Program-made: the position numbers and the translations under genes | Part shown: positions 1 through 8,173 of the stretch, in pieces | Layout: each line of letters starts with the position of its first letter | Numbering within the stretch: position 1 is the first letter of the stretch | DNA from: Streptococcus bovimastitidis | Lineage (GTDB): Bacteria > Bacillota > Bacilli > Lactobacillales > Streptococcaceae | DNA: 64,000 nucleotides | Direction of reading: 5' to 3' | Assembly (NCBI RefSeq): GCF_001885095.1 | Contig: NZ_LZDD01000002.1 | Location: forward strand, 1-64,000 | The notes under the pieces: model-generated | Databases searched by the model: none | What the model was told of the DNA's origin: nothing | The model's input: the letters and a program-made list of their open reading frames with translations, nothing else

Positions 1-109
1 TTTTTTACTTCATTGACGGATAATATGCTTCTTAACATATCACCCTCACATTTGGTTTTTCTTGTCTTATTCAGTTCTCAAAGGTCTTGCCATCTCTTAC
101 GAGACAACT
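1..109 (-). other. rRNA operon 5' leader (partial)
   Basis: This non-coding minus-strand leader follows the promoter and contains a CTTTGAGAACTGAATAAGAC-like stretch (about 70-90), resembling the antitermination/processing leader of Firmicutes rRNA operons. The mature 16S start is not inside the window, so the rRNA assignment rests on the leader motif and on gene order. Confidence 0.5.
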
Positions 110-143
110 ATTATATTCTATCAGGTCAGTGTGACCTTGTCAA
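110..143 (-). promoter_or_regulatory. rRNA operon promoter (reads off the left edge)
   Basis: On the minus strand TTGACA (138-143) is followed by a 17-nt spacer and TAGAAT (115-120), with an overlapping TATAAT at 110-115. The transcript would head towards base 1. In streptococci an rRNA operon commonly follows hpf, and the downstream leader has the CTTTGAGAACTGAATAAGAC-type sequence usual before rRNA genes, so I infer a 16S-23S-5S operon beyond the edge. The spacer carries a 6-bp inverted repeat (123-137). Confidence 0.65.
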
Positions 144-250
144 CAACTTTTTTCATTTATTTTTTGGGAAATAAATCTAAAATTTGGCAACTTAATTAGT
201 ATAGACTATACCTGCCTCTCTTGTCAATATCATTGCTTGCTTTTTTGCAC

Positions 251-283
251 AAAAAAATAACAGGGGTCTAACCCCTGTTATTT
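251..283 (-). terminator. hpf terminator
   Basis: An 11-bp perfect stem (256-266 with 272-282) and 5-nt loop are followed on the minus strand by a run of seven T. It lies directly after the hpf stop codon and separates hpf from the rRNA promoter. Confidence 0.85.
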
Positions 284-291
284 GATTTCTA

Positions 292-840
292 TTATTTTGC
301 TTCAATAAGTCCAAGGTCGCCATCTTCACGACGGTAAAGCACATTTGTTTCCCCATCTTCTGAATCTGTATAAATGAAGAAATCATGTCCAAGTAGTTCC
401 ATTTGCAGGCGAGCTTCTTCAATATCCATTGGTTTTAAGGTTACGTTTTTAGTACGAACAACTCTTAAAACTGGAGTTTCTTCAACTTCTTCTGCCTCAA
501 ATTCACTCGTAAATACTTGACCTGTTGGCATTTTTTCACGGTGTTTTTTAGTAATTTTTGTTTTATTCTTACGAATTTGGCGTTCAATTTTATCAACAAC
601 TAAATCAATTGAGCCATACATATCTTGTGAAACATCTTCTGCTCTTAAAGTCATGGAACCAAGTAAAATAGTAACTTCAACTTTAGCAGTCTTTTCACGA
701 TAGACTTTTAAATTGACACGAGTATCTATTTCATTATCTTCAACAAAATATTTTTCAATTTTAGCGAGCTTTGATTCAACATAGTCGCGAATTGCATCTG
801 TTACTTCGATATTTTCTCCACGAATACTAAATTTAATCAT
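292..840 (-). CDS. hpf: Ribosome hibernation promoting factor, long form
   Basis: A 182-residue protein of the long HPF family (YvyD/RaiA-like). The N-terminal ~100 residues form the beta-alpha ribosome-binding domain that sits in the 30S decoding channel. The C-terminal ~60 residues (from about VVRTKNVTLKPMDIEEA to the end) are the dimerisation domain that joins two 70S ribosomes into a 100S particle in stationary phase. Length and both domains are typical, so the gene looks intact. It follows comFA-comFC but has its own promoter (TTGCAA at 905-910, TATAAT at 883-888) and terminator. A cre-like palindrome in the leader suggests carbon catabolite control (inference). Confidence 0.95.
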   Translation of the reverse strand: MIKFSIRGENIEVTDAIRDYVESKLAKIEKYFVEDNEIDTRVNLKVYREKTAKVEVTILLGSMTLRAEDVSQDMYGSIDLVVDKIERQIRKNKTKITKKHREKMPTGQVFTSEFEAEEVEETPVLRVVRTKNVTLKPMDIEEARLQMELLGHDFFIYTDSEDGETNVLYRREDGDLGLIEAK

Positions 841-861
841 AAGATACCTCTTTTCCGCGCC

Positions 862-910
862 TTAAGCGCTTTCTTTACTATTATTATACCGTTTTCATGA
901 AAATTTGCAA
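862..910 (-). promoter_or_regulatory. hpf promoter with cre-like site
   Basis: On the minus strand, -35 TTGCAA (905-910), a 16-nt spacer and -10 TATAAT (883-888). Ten bases further on is AGAAAGCGCTTAA (862-874), which has the core of a CcpA catabolite-response element but about two mismatches to the streptococcal consensus. A site downstream of the start would act as a roadblock. The promoter is well supported; the cre assignment is tentative. Confidence 0.55.
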
Positions 911-913
911 GTT

Positions 914-1594
914 TTAACGTACAATACTAAGACTTTTTATTTCTTGAAAACCATTAGCAATTAAGAGTTTATTAATCATATAGATTGTATTTCCGGTCTG
1001 ATACTTGTCACAAACAATAAGGAGTTTCCTGCCACAAAGTTTTGTCATTATTTCAGGATTGAGTGTATAGTCTTTTCTCAAACTCTTTTCCGTATTAATT
1101 GTTGCGTTTTTCTTTTTAACTATTTCATTACATTGAATCAAATCTTCATATGGAATCTTTGAAGCTTCTATTACTGCTCTTACAGGATCATAGCCCAACT
1201 TGTCAATTTGCTTTTTTGATGAGGGAATCGGTATCACGTGGTAGTGACTAAATTCCTGAGCAAGATGCTTCCTTAACTTATCTGAAAAGACATTCCTCAA
1301 AAGGTAGTCCCCTTGTGTTTTATACAAGTTGAAGAAATCGAACATGGCTTGATTATTCTTGTAAAGGGCATAATGGTCAACAAGATGACCTTTTTCTTCC
1401 CACTTCAGACAATCGTTACATATTCCCTGGCAGTCATCCTTGTAACATCTTGGGCAGTGATTTGTTTCTATAGAAACAAATTGATTCTGACAGGAGGAGC
1501 AGGTCCACCTTTTCTTATTCTTTAAAGTGAGGATTTCTAATAATGAGTAACTTTCTTGCAAGGGATTCTCACAAAGCAGACAATTCCTAACCAT
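914..1594 (-). CDS. comFC: ComF family competence protein ComFC
   Basis: A 226-residue late-competence protein with an N-terminal zinc-finger-like cluster (CLLC at residues 5-8, CSSC, CPRC, and further Cys near 55-65) and a C-terminal phosphoribosyltransferase-like domain. ComFC acts with the ComFA ATPase in uptake of single-stranded DNA. The gene overlaps the 3' end of comFA by 8 nt, indicating translational coupling. The PRPP-binding motif reads LLIVCDKYQTGNT (about 191-203), where related proteins usually have two acidic residues and a TTG, so nucleotide chemistry may be altered or lost. No frameshift is present. Confidence 0.88.
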   Translation of the reverse strand: MVRNCLLCENPLQESYSLLEILTLKNKKRWTCSSCQNQFVSIETNHCPRCYKDDCQGICNDCLKWEEKGHLVDHYALYKNNQAMFDFFNLYKTQGDYLLRNVFSDKLRKHLAQEFSHYHVIPIPSSKKQIDKLGYDPVRAVIEASKIPYEDLIQCNEIVKKKNATINTEKSLRKDYTLNPEIMTKLCGRKLLIVCDKYQTGNTIYMINKLLIANGFQEIKSLSIVR

Positions 1595-2885
1595 AAGCCT
1601 CCTTATTCAGTCCAATTATTTCTTTCCTTGCTTTGTACATTGCTGCGCTAACTCCTTCATGGAAAAAAACAAGCTGCCCATCTGGCCTATCAAACGATCT
1701 TCCGACACGACCTGCGATTTGGATGAGGCTGGAAGAATTAAAGAGGTGATGATCAGCAAGCACAACAAAAACATCAACTCCAGGGAAGGTAACACCCCTT
1801 TCTAGAATTGTTGTTGAAATCAGGATTCTCAATTTTCCCTCTCGAAAAGCCTCAATTTTTTCTTTCCGTTCTTCTGTTTGACTACTGACATAGGCCATGT
1901 CAATCTCATTAAATGATTTTTGTAAGATCTGAAAAAATTCCTGACCTTTTTCGATAACGGGATAGAATATTAAAAGAGGATATGGAGATTGCAATTGTTT
2001 TTTGACGGCTTGACGAAGGGCTCTTGGCAATTTCCCCTTCTCTAAAGCTTGCTGAATTTGAAAGACTAGACGAAATTTTGGTACGACCAAAGGGTTATTA
2101 TGGAAACGCCGTGATAGTGTTAACTTGCTTAGTTGTCCACTTGCTACTTCTTTTTCTAATGCTCTAGTAGAAGTTGCCGTTAAATAGACCAAACGCCCCT
2201 CTTCTTTCAAAGCTGATCGAAGGGCATGTTTAAGAACAGGATTATCAACAAATGGAAAGGAGTCAACTTCATCAATAATGATTAAGTCAAAAGCCTGATA
2301 GAATTTCAATAGTTGATGGGTCGTCAAAACAATTAGTGGCGATCTCTTATATGGCCCTGACCCAGCATGCATAAGCTGAACGGTACAGGAAATGTCACGC
2401 ACTAAGCGTTTATGGATTTCAATGCAAACATCAATCCGAGGACTTGCCAAGGCCACCCAACCACCCTGATTAAGGACTCTGGCTAAAAGGGCATAAATCA
2501 TTTCTGTTTTCCCGGCACCTGTCACTGCATAAACCAAAGTTTTTAGTCCATGCTCGTAGTTTTCCAACAATTTTTTTGAAATTTCTTCTTGAAAAGGTGT
2601 TAACTCTCCTTGCCATCTTAAATATTCTCCTTTAGGAAATGGCTGAGCAGGAAAATAATAGAGCTGCGCTTGACTTTCAACGCGACCAAATACAATACAT
2701 TTCCGACAATAGAATTTCCCGTTTGGTAAGATATGCTCCATAACAGCCTTACTCTGACAGCGTCCGCAGAAAAAATCCTTACCCCGTTTGGTAAAACTAG
2801 CCTTAGATTGAGCAAGTTTTTTCAGATTAGAATCCAGTTGGTTTTCCGTAAAAAGGCGACCATAATAATGTGCTAAAGTATCCAT
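1587..2885 (-). CDS. comFA: ComFA DNA helicase/translocase for competence
   Basis: A 432-residue superfamily 2 ATPase that drives transforming DNA through the ComEC channel. Visible motifs are an N-terminal zinc-binding cluster (CGRC near 40 and CRKC near 60), Walker A AVTGAGKTE, a Walker B IIDEVDSFP (DEVD box), TATST, and the C-terminal helicase motif QIAGRVGRSFDRPDG. The gene opens the comFA-comFC operon and is divergent from the YigZ-family gene. No Shine-Dalgarno precedes the ATG. Seven bases upstream is CTCGAATA, similar to the ComX cin-box TACGAATA, which suggests sigma-X-dependent expression. Confidence 0.93.
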   Translation of the reverse strand: MDTLAHYYGRLFTENQLDSNLKKLAQSKASFTKRGKDFFCGRCQSKAVMEHILPNGKFYCRKCIVFGRVESQAQLYYFPAQPFPKGEYLRWQGELTPFQEEISKKLLENYEHGLKTLVYAVTGAGKTEMIYALLARVLNQGGWVALASPRIDVCIEIHKRLVRDISCTVQLMHAGSGPYKRSPLIVLTTHQLLKFYQAFDLIIIDEVDSFPFVDNPVLKHALRSALKEEGRLVYLTATSTRALEKEVASGQLSKLTLSRRFHNNPLVVPKFRLVFQIQQALEKGKLPRALRQAVKKQLQSPYPLLIFYPVIEKGQEFFQILQKSFNEIDMAYVSSQTEERKEKIEAFREGKLRILISTTILERGVTFPGVDVFVVLADHHLFNSSSLIQIAGRVGRSFDRPDGQLVFFHEGVSAAMYKARKEIIGLNKEAYG

Positions 2886-2892
2886 ACTTATC

Positions 2893-2900
2893 TATTCGAG
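2893..2900 (-). promoter_or_regulatory. Candidate cin-box (ComX promoter) of comFA
   Basis: The minus strand reads CTCGAATA, matching 6 of 8 bases of the streptococcal cin-box TACGAATA. It is preceded by an A/T-rich tract and lies 7 nt before the comFA ATG. Position and gene identity favour it; the two mismatches at the 5' end do not. Confidence 0.4.
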
Positions 2901-2940
2901 ATTTTTTGCCAAAAACACCAATTTACTGTAAACTTTTCTT

Positions 2941-3579
2941 ATGGAATCCTATAAAACAATTGAACAAAATGGTCAACACGAAGAAATCATCAAAAAATCT
3001 CGCTTTATTTGTCAAGCCTTTCGCATTGAGTCCGAAGAGGAAGGCCGCGAAATCATCGCAAGAATCAAGAAAGAGCATTACAAGGCAAACCATTCTTGCT
3101 CAGCCATGATTATTGGTGAAAAAGCGCAAATTAAACGCTCCAGTGATGACGGGGAACCCTCTGGCACAGCTGGTGTACCCATGTTATCCGTCTTAGAAAA
3201 GCAAGAATTAACCAATATTTTGCTGGTCGTAACCCGCTATTTTGGTGGTATCAAATTAGGGACCGGTGGCTTAATTCGCGCCTATTCAAGTGCTGTTTCT
3301 AGTTGCTTGGAGCACGTCCAAATCGTTGAGGTCAAAGAGCAGGTAGGTATCCGCTTAGAGCTCAGCTATTCTCAATATCAGACCTTCCCCAATTTTTTGG
3401 AAGCCTTTGGCCTGATAGAACATAATCCGGAGTTTACGGACAAAGTCTCAACCAGCCTATACTGTGATGGTGATTTTCAAAAAGAACTATTGGAGCAATT
3501 GACCCAACATTATCAAGGCAAGTTGGCCTACCAAAAAATTAATCCTAAAGTAATTGAAGTACCAGTACCAAAGCCATGA
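2941..3579 (+). CDS. YigZ/IMPACT family protein
   Basis: A 212-residue protein of the UPF0029/IMPACT family (YvyE/YigZ). The N-terminal domain carries the family signature around residues 58-100 (SSDDGEPSGTAG, then TRYFGGIKLGTGGL), and a C-terminal ferredoxin-like domain follows. The eukaryotic relative IMPACT modulates GCN2, but the bacterial role is unsettled. The gene is commonly next to comFA in streptococci, divergently oriented as here with 55 bp between the start codons. Its stop codon overlaps the candidate cysK operator. Confidence 0.88.
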   Translation: MESYKTIEQNGQHEEIIKKSRFICQAFRIESEEEGREIIARIKKEHYKANHSCSAMIIGEKAQIKRSSDDGEPSGTAGVPMLSVLEKQELTNILLVVTRYFGGIKLGTGGLIRAYSSAVSSCLEHVQIVEVKEQVGIRLELSYSQYQTFPNFLEAFGLIEHNPEFTDKVSTSLYCDGDFQKELLEQLTQHYQGKLAYQKINPKVIEVPVPKP

Positions 3580-3644
3580 TAGACTAAGCTTATCAGGATA
3601 ATAAGATTAAACTATTTTACAATTCTAATTGCAGAGCATATACT
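3577..3644 (+). promoter_or_regulatory. cysK promoter and candidate LysR-type operator
   Basis: The promoter is TTTACA (3616-3621), 17-nt spacer, TATACT (3639-3644). Upstream is the dyad TGATA-N9-TATCA (3577-3595), a T-N11-A layout typical of LysR-family sites, centred about 65 bp before the expected start. A perfect 10-bp inverted repeat (3598-3607 with 3659-3668) flanks the promoter. A CysR/CmbR-type regulator is a reasonable guess but is not shown by sequence alone. Confidence 0.55.
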
Positions 3645-3680
3645 AGAAGAGAATAATGATCTTATTATAAGGAGAATAGC

Positions 3681-4607
3681 ATGTCAAAAATCTATACAAA
3701 TATCACGCAATTGATTGGAAATACACCGATCATCAAATTAAACAACTTAACTAGCCCTGATGCTGCTGAGGTTTATGTGAAATTGGAATCTTTTAATCCT
3801 GGTTCAAGCGTTAAGGATCGGATTGCTCTTTCAATGATTGAAGCTGCAGAAAAAGAAGGCACAATTAAACCTGGCGATACCATTATCGAGCCAACTAGTG
3901 GTAATACTGGTATTGGTTTGGCATGGGTCGGAGCTGCTAAAGGCTATAAAGTTATCATCGTAATGCCTGAAACAATGAGTATTGAGCGTCGCCAATTGAT
4001 TCAAGCCTACGGTGCTAAATTGGTCCTTACACCTGGTTCTGAGGGAATGAAAGGTGCCATTGCCAAAGCCCAAGCTTTGGCAGAAGAAATTGGTGGTTGG
4101 GTTCCTTTACAGTTTAATAATCCAGCCAATCCAAAAATCCATGAAGAAACAACTGGTCAAGAAATCATCGAAGCTTTCAATGAGATTGGTTTGGATGCTT
4201 TTGTAGCTGGTGTTGGTACTGGTGGAACAATTACAGGAGTTTCACATGCCTTGAAAAAAGCTATGCCTGGTATCAAAACTTATGCGGTTGAAGCTGATGA
4301 ATCAGCTGTCCTTTCCGGCCAAGAACCTGGACCTCATAAAATTCAAGGTATCTCAGCTGGTTTCATTCCAGAAACTTTAGACACTAATTCATATGATCAG
4401 ATTATCCGTGTTACTTCGGAAGATGCTTTTAAAACTGGCCGCTTAGTTGGTGGCAATGAAGGATTCTTAGTCGGTATTTCTGCCGGAGCTGCTATCTTTG
4501 CTGCCTTAGAATTGGCAAAAGAATTAGGTAAAGGTAAAAAAGTGCTTGCCCTCTTACCAGATAATGGCGAACGTTACTTATCTACAGAACTTTATCAATT
4601 CGATTAA
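3681..4607 (+). CDS. cysK: Cysteine synthase A (O-acetylserine sulfhydrylase)
   Basis: A 308-residue PLP enzyme that converts O-acetylserine and sulfide to cysteine. The PLP lysine is Lys45 in [12 protein letters not shown], the substrate loop is EPTSGNTG (about 70-77), and the phosphate-binding GTGGT is near 178. Length and motifs are those of CysK/CysM-type synthases, with no cystathionine synthase extension. The gene is monocistronic, with a strong SD (AAGGAG, 3669-3674), its own promoter, and a very long terminator-like inverted repeat downstream. Confidence 0.96.
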   Translation: MSKIYTNITQLIGNTPIIKLNNLTSPDAAEVYVKLESFNPGSSVKDRIALSMIEAAEKEGTIKPGDTIIEPTSGNTGIGLAWVGAAKGYKVIIVMPETMSIERRQLIQAYGAKLVLTPGSEGMKGAIAKAQALAEEIGGWVPLQFNNPANPKIHEETTGQEIIEAFNEIGLDAFVAGVGTGGTITGVSHALKKAMPGIKTYAVEADESAVLSGQEPGPHKIQGISAGFIPETLDTNSYDQIIRVTSEDAFKTGRLVGGNEGFLVGISAGAAIFAALELAKELGKGKKVLALLPDNGERYLSTELYQFD

Positions 4608-4616
4608 TCTTTAAAA

Positions 4617-4677
4617 AGGTCAAATACATAAAAAAGACAAATTCTTGTTGAATTTGTCTTTTTTATGTATTTGACCT
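4617..4677. repeat. Perfect 28-bp inverted repeat after cysK (bidirectional terminator)
   Basis: The arms 4617-4644 and 4650-4677 are perfectly complementary over 28 bp around the 5-nt loop TTGTT. The inner part (GACAAATTC stem plus T6) is an ordinary intrinsic terminator for cysK. The outer half extends the stem far beyond what termination needs and would give a 28-bp RNA duplex. It sits between the convergent cysK and S1-domain genes. Confidence 0.85.
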
Positions 4678-4685
4678 ATATACTA

Positions 4686-4721
4686 GAAAAAAATACGAAG
4701 CCATGAAAGTCATGGCTTCGT
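4686..4721 (-). terminator. Terminator of the S1-domain/HAD-PPIase unit
   Basis: A 12-bp perfect stem (4695-4706 with 4710-4721) and 3-nt loop are followed on the minus strand by TATTTTTTT. It lies 20 nt after the stop of the S1-domain gene. Confidence 0.85.
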
Positions 4722-4741
4722 TAGGGTACTCGGAAATCATT

Positions 4742-5101
4742 CTAATTTTTTTGTTTAAAATTTTCCAGACCTTCTTTAACCCAATTGTCTAGGTTATCAC
4801 CTAATGGTTTGAAACCAATATGTAAACGACTATTTGAAAAGCGATGACGATGAGATAAATGGTGTTTTTCTTCTTCCAAGGTCCTCATCGATAGACTGAC
4901 TTTTTGATTGAACTCATCATAGTCAACGACTTGGACGTCAACTTTTTCTCCAATTGATAAGATGTCATTAATATTGTCAATGAATCCTGTTTTGATTTCT
5001 GAAATATGGATTAATCCAGAGGTACCATTATCAAGGGCTACAAAAGCACCATAAGGTTTTATGCCTGTAATGGTCCCATGCAATTTGTCGCCGATTTTCA
5101 T
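4742..5101 (-). CDS. S1 RNA-binding domain protein (CvfD/YabR/GSP13-like)
   Basis: A 119-residue protein with one N-terminal S1 domain (residues 1-73: KIGDKLHGTITGIKPYGAFV, then GLIHISEI) and a basic, histidine-containing tail (HHLSHRHRF). Homologues in streptococci (CvfD) and Bacillus (GSP13/YugI) bind RNA or ribosomes and affect post-transcriptional regulation. Its ATG shares one base with the stop codon of the upstream HAD/PPIase gene (TAATG), so the two are translationally coupled. The family is clear; the specific function is taken from homologues. Confidence 0.85.
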   Translation of the reverse strand: MKIGDKLHGTITGIKPYGAFVALDNGTSGLIHISEIKTGFIDNINDILSIGEKVDVQVVDYDEFNQKVSLSMRTLEEEKHHLSHRHRFSNSRLHIGFKPLGDNLDNWVKEGLENFKQKN

Positions 5102-6501
5102 TAGTCAATAACCTCAATTGTTTCAATAACCACATCTTCTTTTGGCTTATCTTGAGCACCTGTTTCAACTGCAGCAATAGCATCTAATACAGTAAATGAT
5201 TCTTGATCTAGTAATTGACCAAAAACTGTGTGACGTCTGTCTAAATGTGGTGTTCCACCATTTTCAGCATAAGACTTAGCAATTGGAGCTGGCCAGCCAC
5301 CACGTTCTAATTCTTTTTGTGCATAAGGAATACGGGCATTTTGAACGATGAAGAACTGGCTACCATTTGTATTTGGTCCAGCATTTGCCATTGATAGAGC
5401 TCCACGAAGATTGTAAAGTTCGTCAGAAAATTCATCTTCAAAACTATCACCGTAAATCGATTGTCCACCCATACCAGTACCAGTTGGGTCACCACCTTGA
5501 ATCATAAAATCAGAAATAATTCGGTGGAAGATAATACCATCATAGTAGCCTTCTTTAGCTAAACCAATGAAGTTAGCAACTGTTTTAGGAGCTTGTTCAG
5601 GGAAAAGTTGAAGACTCATTTGACCGTGATTGGTTTTAATAATAGCTTTTGGCCCTTCAACTGTTTCCAATTCTAATTGTGGGAAGTTTAATTCTTTTTC
5701 GATCAATCCTAATTCCTCTAAGGCATATAAGATGCCATCTTCTTCTACTTTTTTAGTCACAAAATCAGCCTTTTCTTGAACTAATGGATGAGAAACACCC
5801 ATGGCTACGCTGATTCCTGCAAAATCAAATAATTCTAAATCATTCAGTTCATCCCCGAAAACAAGAATATTTTCAGGTTTTAGTCCTAGGTGTTCCAGAA
5901 CTTTGGATACACCTAAAGCTTTGGATGTTCCTTTTAGAACAACATCAGAAGAATTATCATGCCATCTAACAAGTCGTAAATGTTCTGCTAAATCTTCTGG
6001 TAATTGTAAGGCATCACCTTGATCTTCAAACGTCCACATTTGGTATACATCATGCTTCTCATTGAAATCAGGATCAACTTCTAAGTCAGCATAGACATGG
6101 TCAATGGTATTGCTAACTAAGTCATTTCTTACTGATAGCACCGCTTGGTGGCGGCCAGCCATACCGTAGTGAATACCGACAGCGTCAGCCCATTCCCTAT
6201 AACGTTTAACAACTTCATACGGAATTGGTGCTTGGAAGATAATATTTTTATCATCATCCTTTGCGTAAGCTCCATTCAACTTAACACAATAGTCAGCATG
6301 CAAATTCTGCACATCTTCAGGAACACCATAGCGTGCACGTCCAGAAGCAATCCCTGTCAGAATACCTTTAGCTTTTAATGCTTTAAATACTTTTTGAATT
6401 GACTCTGGCATGTAACCCGTATCTTTAACTCGCAAAGTATCATCGATATCAAAGAAAACCATCTTGATTTTCTTAGCTTTATATTTTAATTTTGCGTCCA
6501 T
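5101..6501 (-). CDS. Bifunctional Cof-type HAD hydrolase / cyclophilin-type peptidyl-prolyl isomerase
   Basis: A 466-residue two-domain fusion. Residues ~10-270 are a HAD-IIB phosphatase: FFDIDDTL is motif I, and [16 protein letters not shown] with AMGVSHP is motif IV. Residues ~280-466 are a cyclophilin PPIase: [29 protein letters not shown] and HTVFGQL. This fusion is a recognised streptococcal/lactococcal architecture, so it is not an artefact. No signal peptide is present, so it is cytoplasmic. The gene is 33 bp downstream of liaR, with its own SD (GGAGG), and is coupled to the S1-domain gene. Confidence 0.93.
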   Translation of the reverse strand: MDAKLKYKAKKIKMVFFDIDDTLRVKDTGYMPESIQKVFKALKAKGILTGIASGRARYGVPEDVQNLHADYCVKLNGAYAKDDDKNIIFQAPIPYEVVKRYREWADAVGIHYGMAGRHQAVLSVRNDLVSNTIDHVYADLEVDPDFNEKHDVYQMWTFEDQGDALQLPEDLAEHLRLVRWHDNSSDVVLKGTSKALGVSKVLEHLGLKPENILVFGDELNDLELFDFAGISVAMGVSHPLVQEKADFVTKKVEEDGILYALEELGLIEKELNFPQLELETVEGPKAIIKTNHGQMSLQLFPEQAPKTVANFIGLAKEGYYDGIIFHRIISDFMIQGGDPTGTGMGGQSIYGDSFEDEFSDELYNLRGALSMANAGPNTNGSQFFIVQNARIPYAQKELERGGWPAPIAKSYAENGGTPHLDRRHTVFGQLLDQESFTVLDAIAAVETGAQDKPKEDVVIETIEVID

Positions 6502-6534
6502 TATAATCCTCCGTTAACTCCTATCATTATACCA

Positions 6535-7176
6535 CTAATTGTCGTCTTCTGGCACTAAGTGGTGCCGGAAAGCATAGACAACAGCTTGGGTACGGTCGTC
6601 AACTTCTAATTTTGCCAAAATATTAGAAACGTGAGTTTTAACGGTTTTCAAGGAAATAAAAAGTTCATCGGCAATAGTTTGGTTATCATATCCTTTGGCC
6701 AGCAAATAGAGAATATCGTATTCACGCGCTGTTAACTCTTCATGCAAATCAGGATGCTGATCGTGGGCTTTGATTTTTTTGTCGACTTCCGTCTCAATGG
6801 CCAATTGGCCCTTAGACACTTTTCGTATAGCATTGAGGATTTCAGCAGCACTATTTGTTTTGAGCATGTAGCCCTTTGCACCAGCTTCAATCACGGGGTA
6901 AATTTTTTCATTATCTAAATAAGAAGTTAAGACCAGAATCTTGGCCTCTGGCCATTTCTGTAAAATTTCTAAAGTCGCTTCGACACCGCCTAGTTCAGGC
7001 ATAACTAAGTCCATAACCACCACATCTGGTTTCAGTTCAAGAGCCATATCAACACCTTGACGGCCCGTTGCAGCTTCTGCGATGACACTGATGTCTTTTT
7101 GCATATTTAAAAAACTTTTCAAACCAAGTCGAACCATCTCGTGGTCGTCGACTAATATTACTGTGATATTATCCAT
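6535..7176 (-). CDS. liaR: Response regulator LiaR (VraR-like)
   Basis: A 213-residue NarL/LuxR-family response regulator. The receiver domain has acidic residues Asp10-Asp11 and phosphoacceptor Asp56 (VVVMDLVMPE). The C-terminal LuxR helix-turn-helix spans about 145-205 (LTAREYDILYLLAKG, then KTVKTHVSNILAKL). It is the output of the LiaFSR cell-envelope stress system, which responds to lipid II-targeting antibiotics and peptides. The gene overlaps liaS by 8 nt. Confidence 0.95.
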   Translation of the reverse strand: MDNITVILVDDHEMVRLGLKSFLNMQKDISVIAEAATGRQGVDMALELKPDVVVMDLVMPELGGVEATLEILQKWPEAKILVLTSYLDNEKIYPVIEAGAKGYMLKTNSAAEILNAIRKVSKGQLAIETEVDKKIKAHDQHPDLHEELTAREYDILYLLAKGYDNQTIADELFISLKTVKTHVSNILAKLEVDDRTQAVVYAFRHHLVPEDDN

Positions 7177-8173
7177 TTTTCTCCTCCGTCACCAAGGGTA
7201 GACGAATATCCATTGATACGCCCTTGCCACGTTCGCTAATAAGATTTAAGGAACCCGCAAGATCATCAATCCGATCTTCAATATTTTTCAAACCGTAGCT
7301 GAGGTTTCGCACCTCATCCATGTCAAAACCAACACCATTATCAACCATTTTTAATTGGACTTCATTAGGTGTTTGATTGAGATAGAGTTCAATGCGACTA
7401 GCATTAGCATGTTTAAGGGTATTACTGATAAACTCTTGAGCAATCCTAAAAAGATTATCCTCAACAGCTTTAGGAAGACTCTTAATATTCTCTTTATAAA
7501 CAATCTCAATATTACTTTTATCAGTTAATTCTTTGAGAATCATCCGGATACCTTCGGTTAAGGTCCGGTTAGCTAATTCTGTCGGTCTTAAGTGTAATAA
7601 GAGAACCCGCAAGTCCTTCTGAGCACTTTGCAACATGGCTTCGACTGTTTGAATTTGTGTATTTAATTCCTCTTTTTCCAAATCATCTATACTCATGGAT
7701 ATTCCCGAAAGTATCATGGAGGAGGCAAAGAGTTCCTGACTTACCGTATCATGCAAATCACGGGCAATCCGTTTCCGTTCCCTTTGAACAATTTTTTGAC
7801 TATCTAAAATATAGGCACTTTCTTTTTTCTGCAAGCTATTGGTCATATGAAACATCTTTTTCGATAAACGAATCAAATTAATATTAGTTTCTGATGTTTC
7901 TTCAAGTTTGATAGGCCGGTTATCAATGATGCGACGGAGATTTTGGTTGATCGTGCGTTTACTAATATCATCAAGAGTAATCCATAGCAAGAGTAACAGC
8001 AAAGTCACTGAAACAATTAACAAGAGGATTGAGAAGAAAAGCTTTTCAGCCCGCCAAACATTGAGTCTTAGATAATCCAGGTTCAAACCCAAGTTATCCA
8101 TGACGACAAAAACAATGGTCAAAATGGTAATGGTTGAATAGAGCCAAACTAATAAATAATAATGTCTTTTCAT
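7169..8173 (-). CDS. liaS: Sensor histidine kinase LiaS
   Basis: A 334-residue intramembrane-sensing kinase. Two N-terminal membrane segments (about 6-28 and 46-66) are separated by a short extracytoplasmic loop. A HisKA_3 dimerisation domain follows, with phospho-His141 in IARDLHDTVSQ, then an HATPase_c domain (NTLKHANA, DNGVGFD, YGLKNIEDRI). It phosphorylates LiaR and is restrained by LiaF. The start overlaps the end of liaF by 4 nt (ATGA). Confidence 0.95.
   Translation of the reverse strand: MKRHYYLLVWLYSTITILTIVFVVMDNLGLNLDYLRLNVWRAEKLFFSILLLIVSVTLLLLLLWITLDDISKRTINQNLRRIIDNRPIKLEETSETNINLIRLSKKMFHMTNSLQKKESAYILDSQKIVQRERKRIARDLHDTVSQELFASSMILSGISMSIDDLEKEELNTQIQTVEAMLQSAQKDLRVLLLHLRPTELANRTLTEGIRMILKELTDKSNIEIVYKENIKSLPKAVEDNLFRIAQEFISNTLKHANASRIELYLNQTPNEVQLKMVDNGVGFDMDEVRNLSYGLKNIEDRIDDLAGSLNLISERGKGVSMDIRLPLVTEEKNG

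Noticed and set aside
5101..6501. HAD/cyclophilin fusion as an assembly or frameshift artefact
   Set aside because: The same two-domain protein is established in streptococci and lactococci, and both halves are complete.
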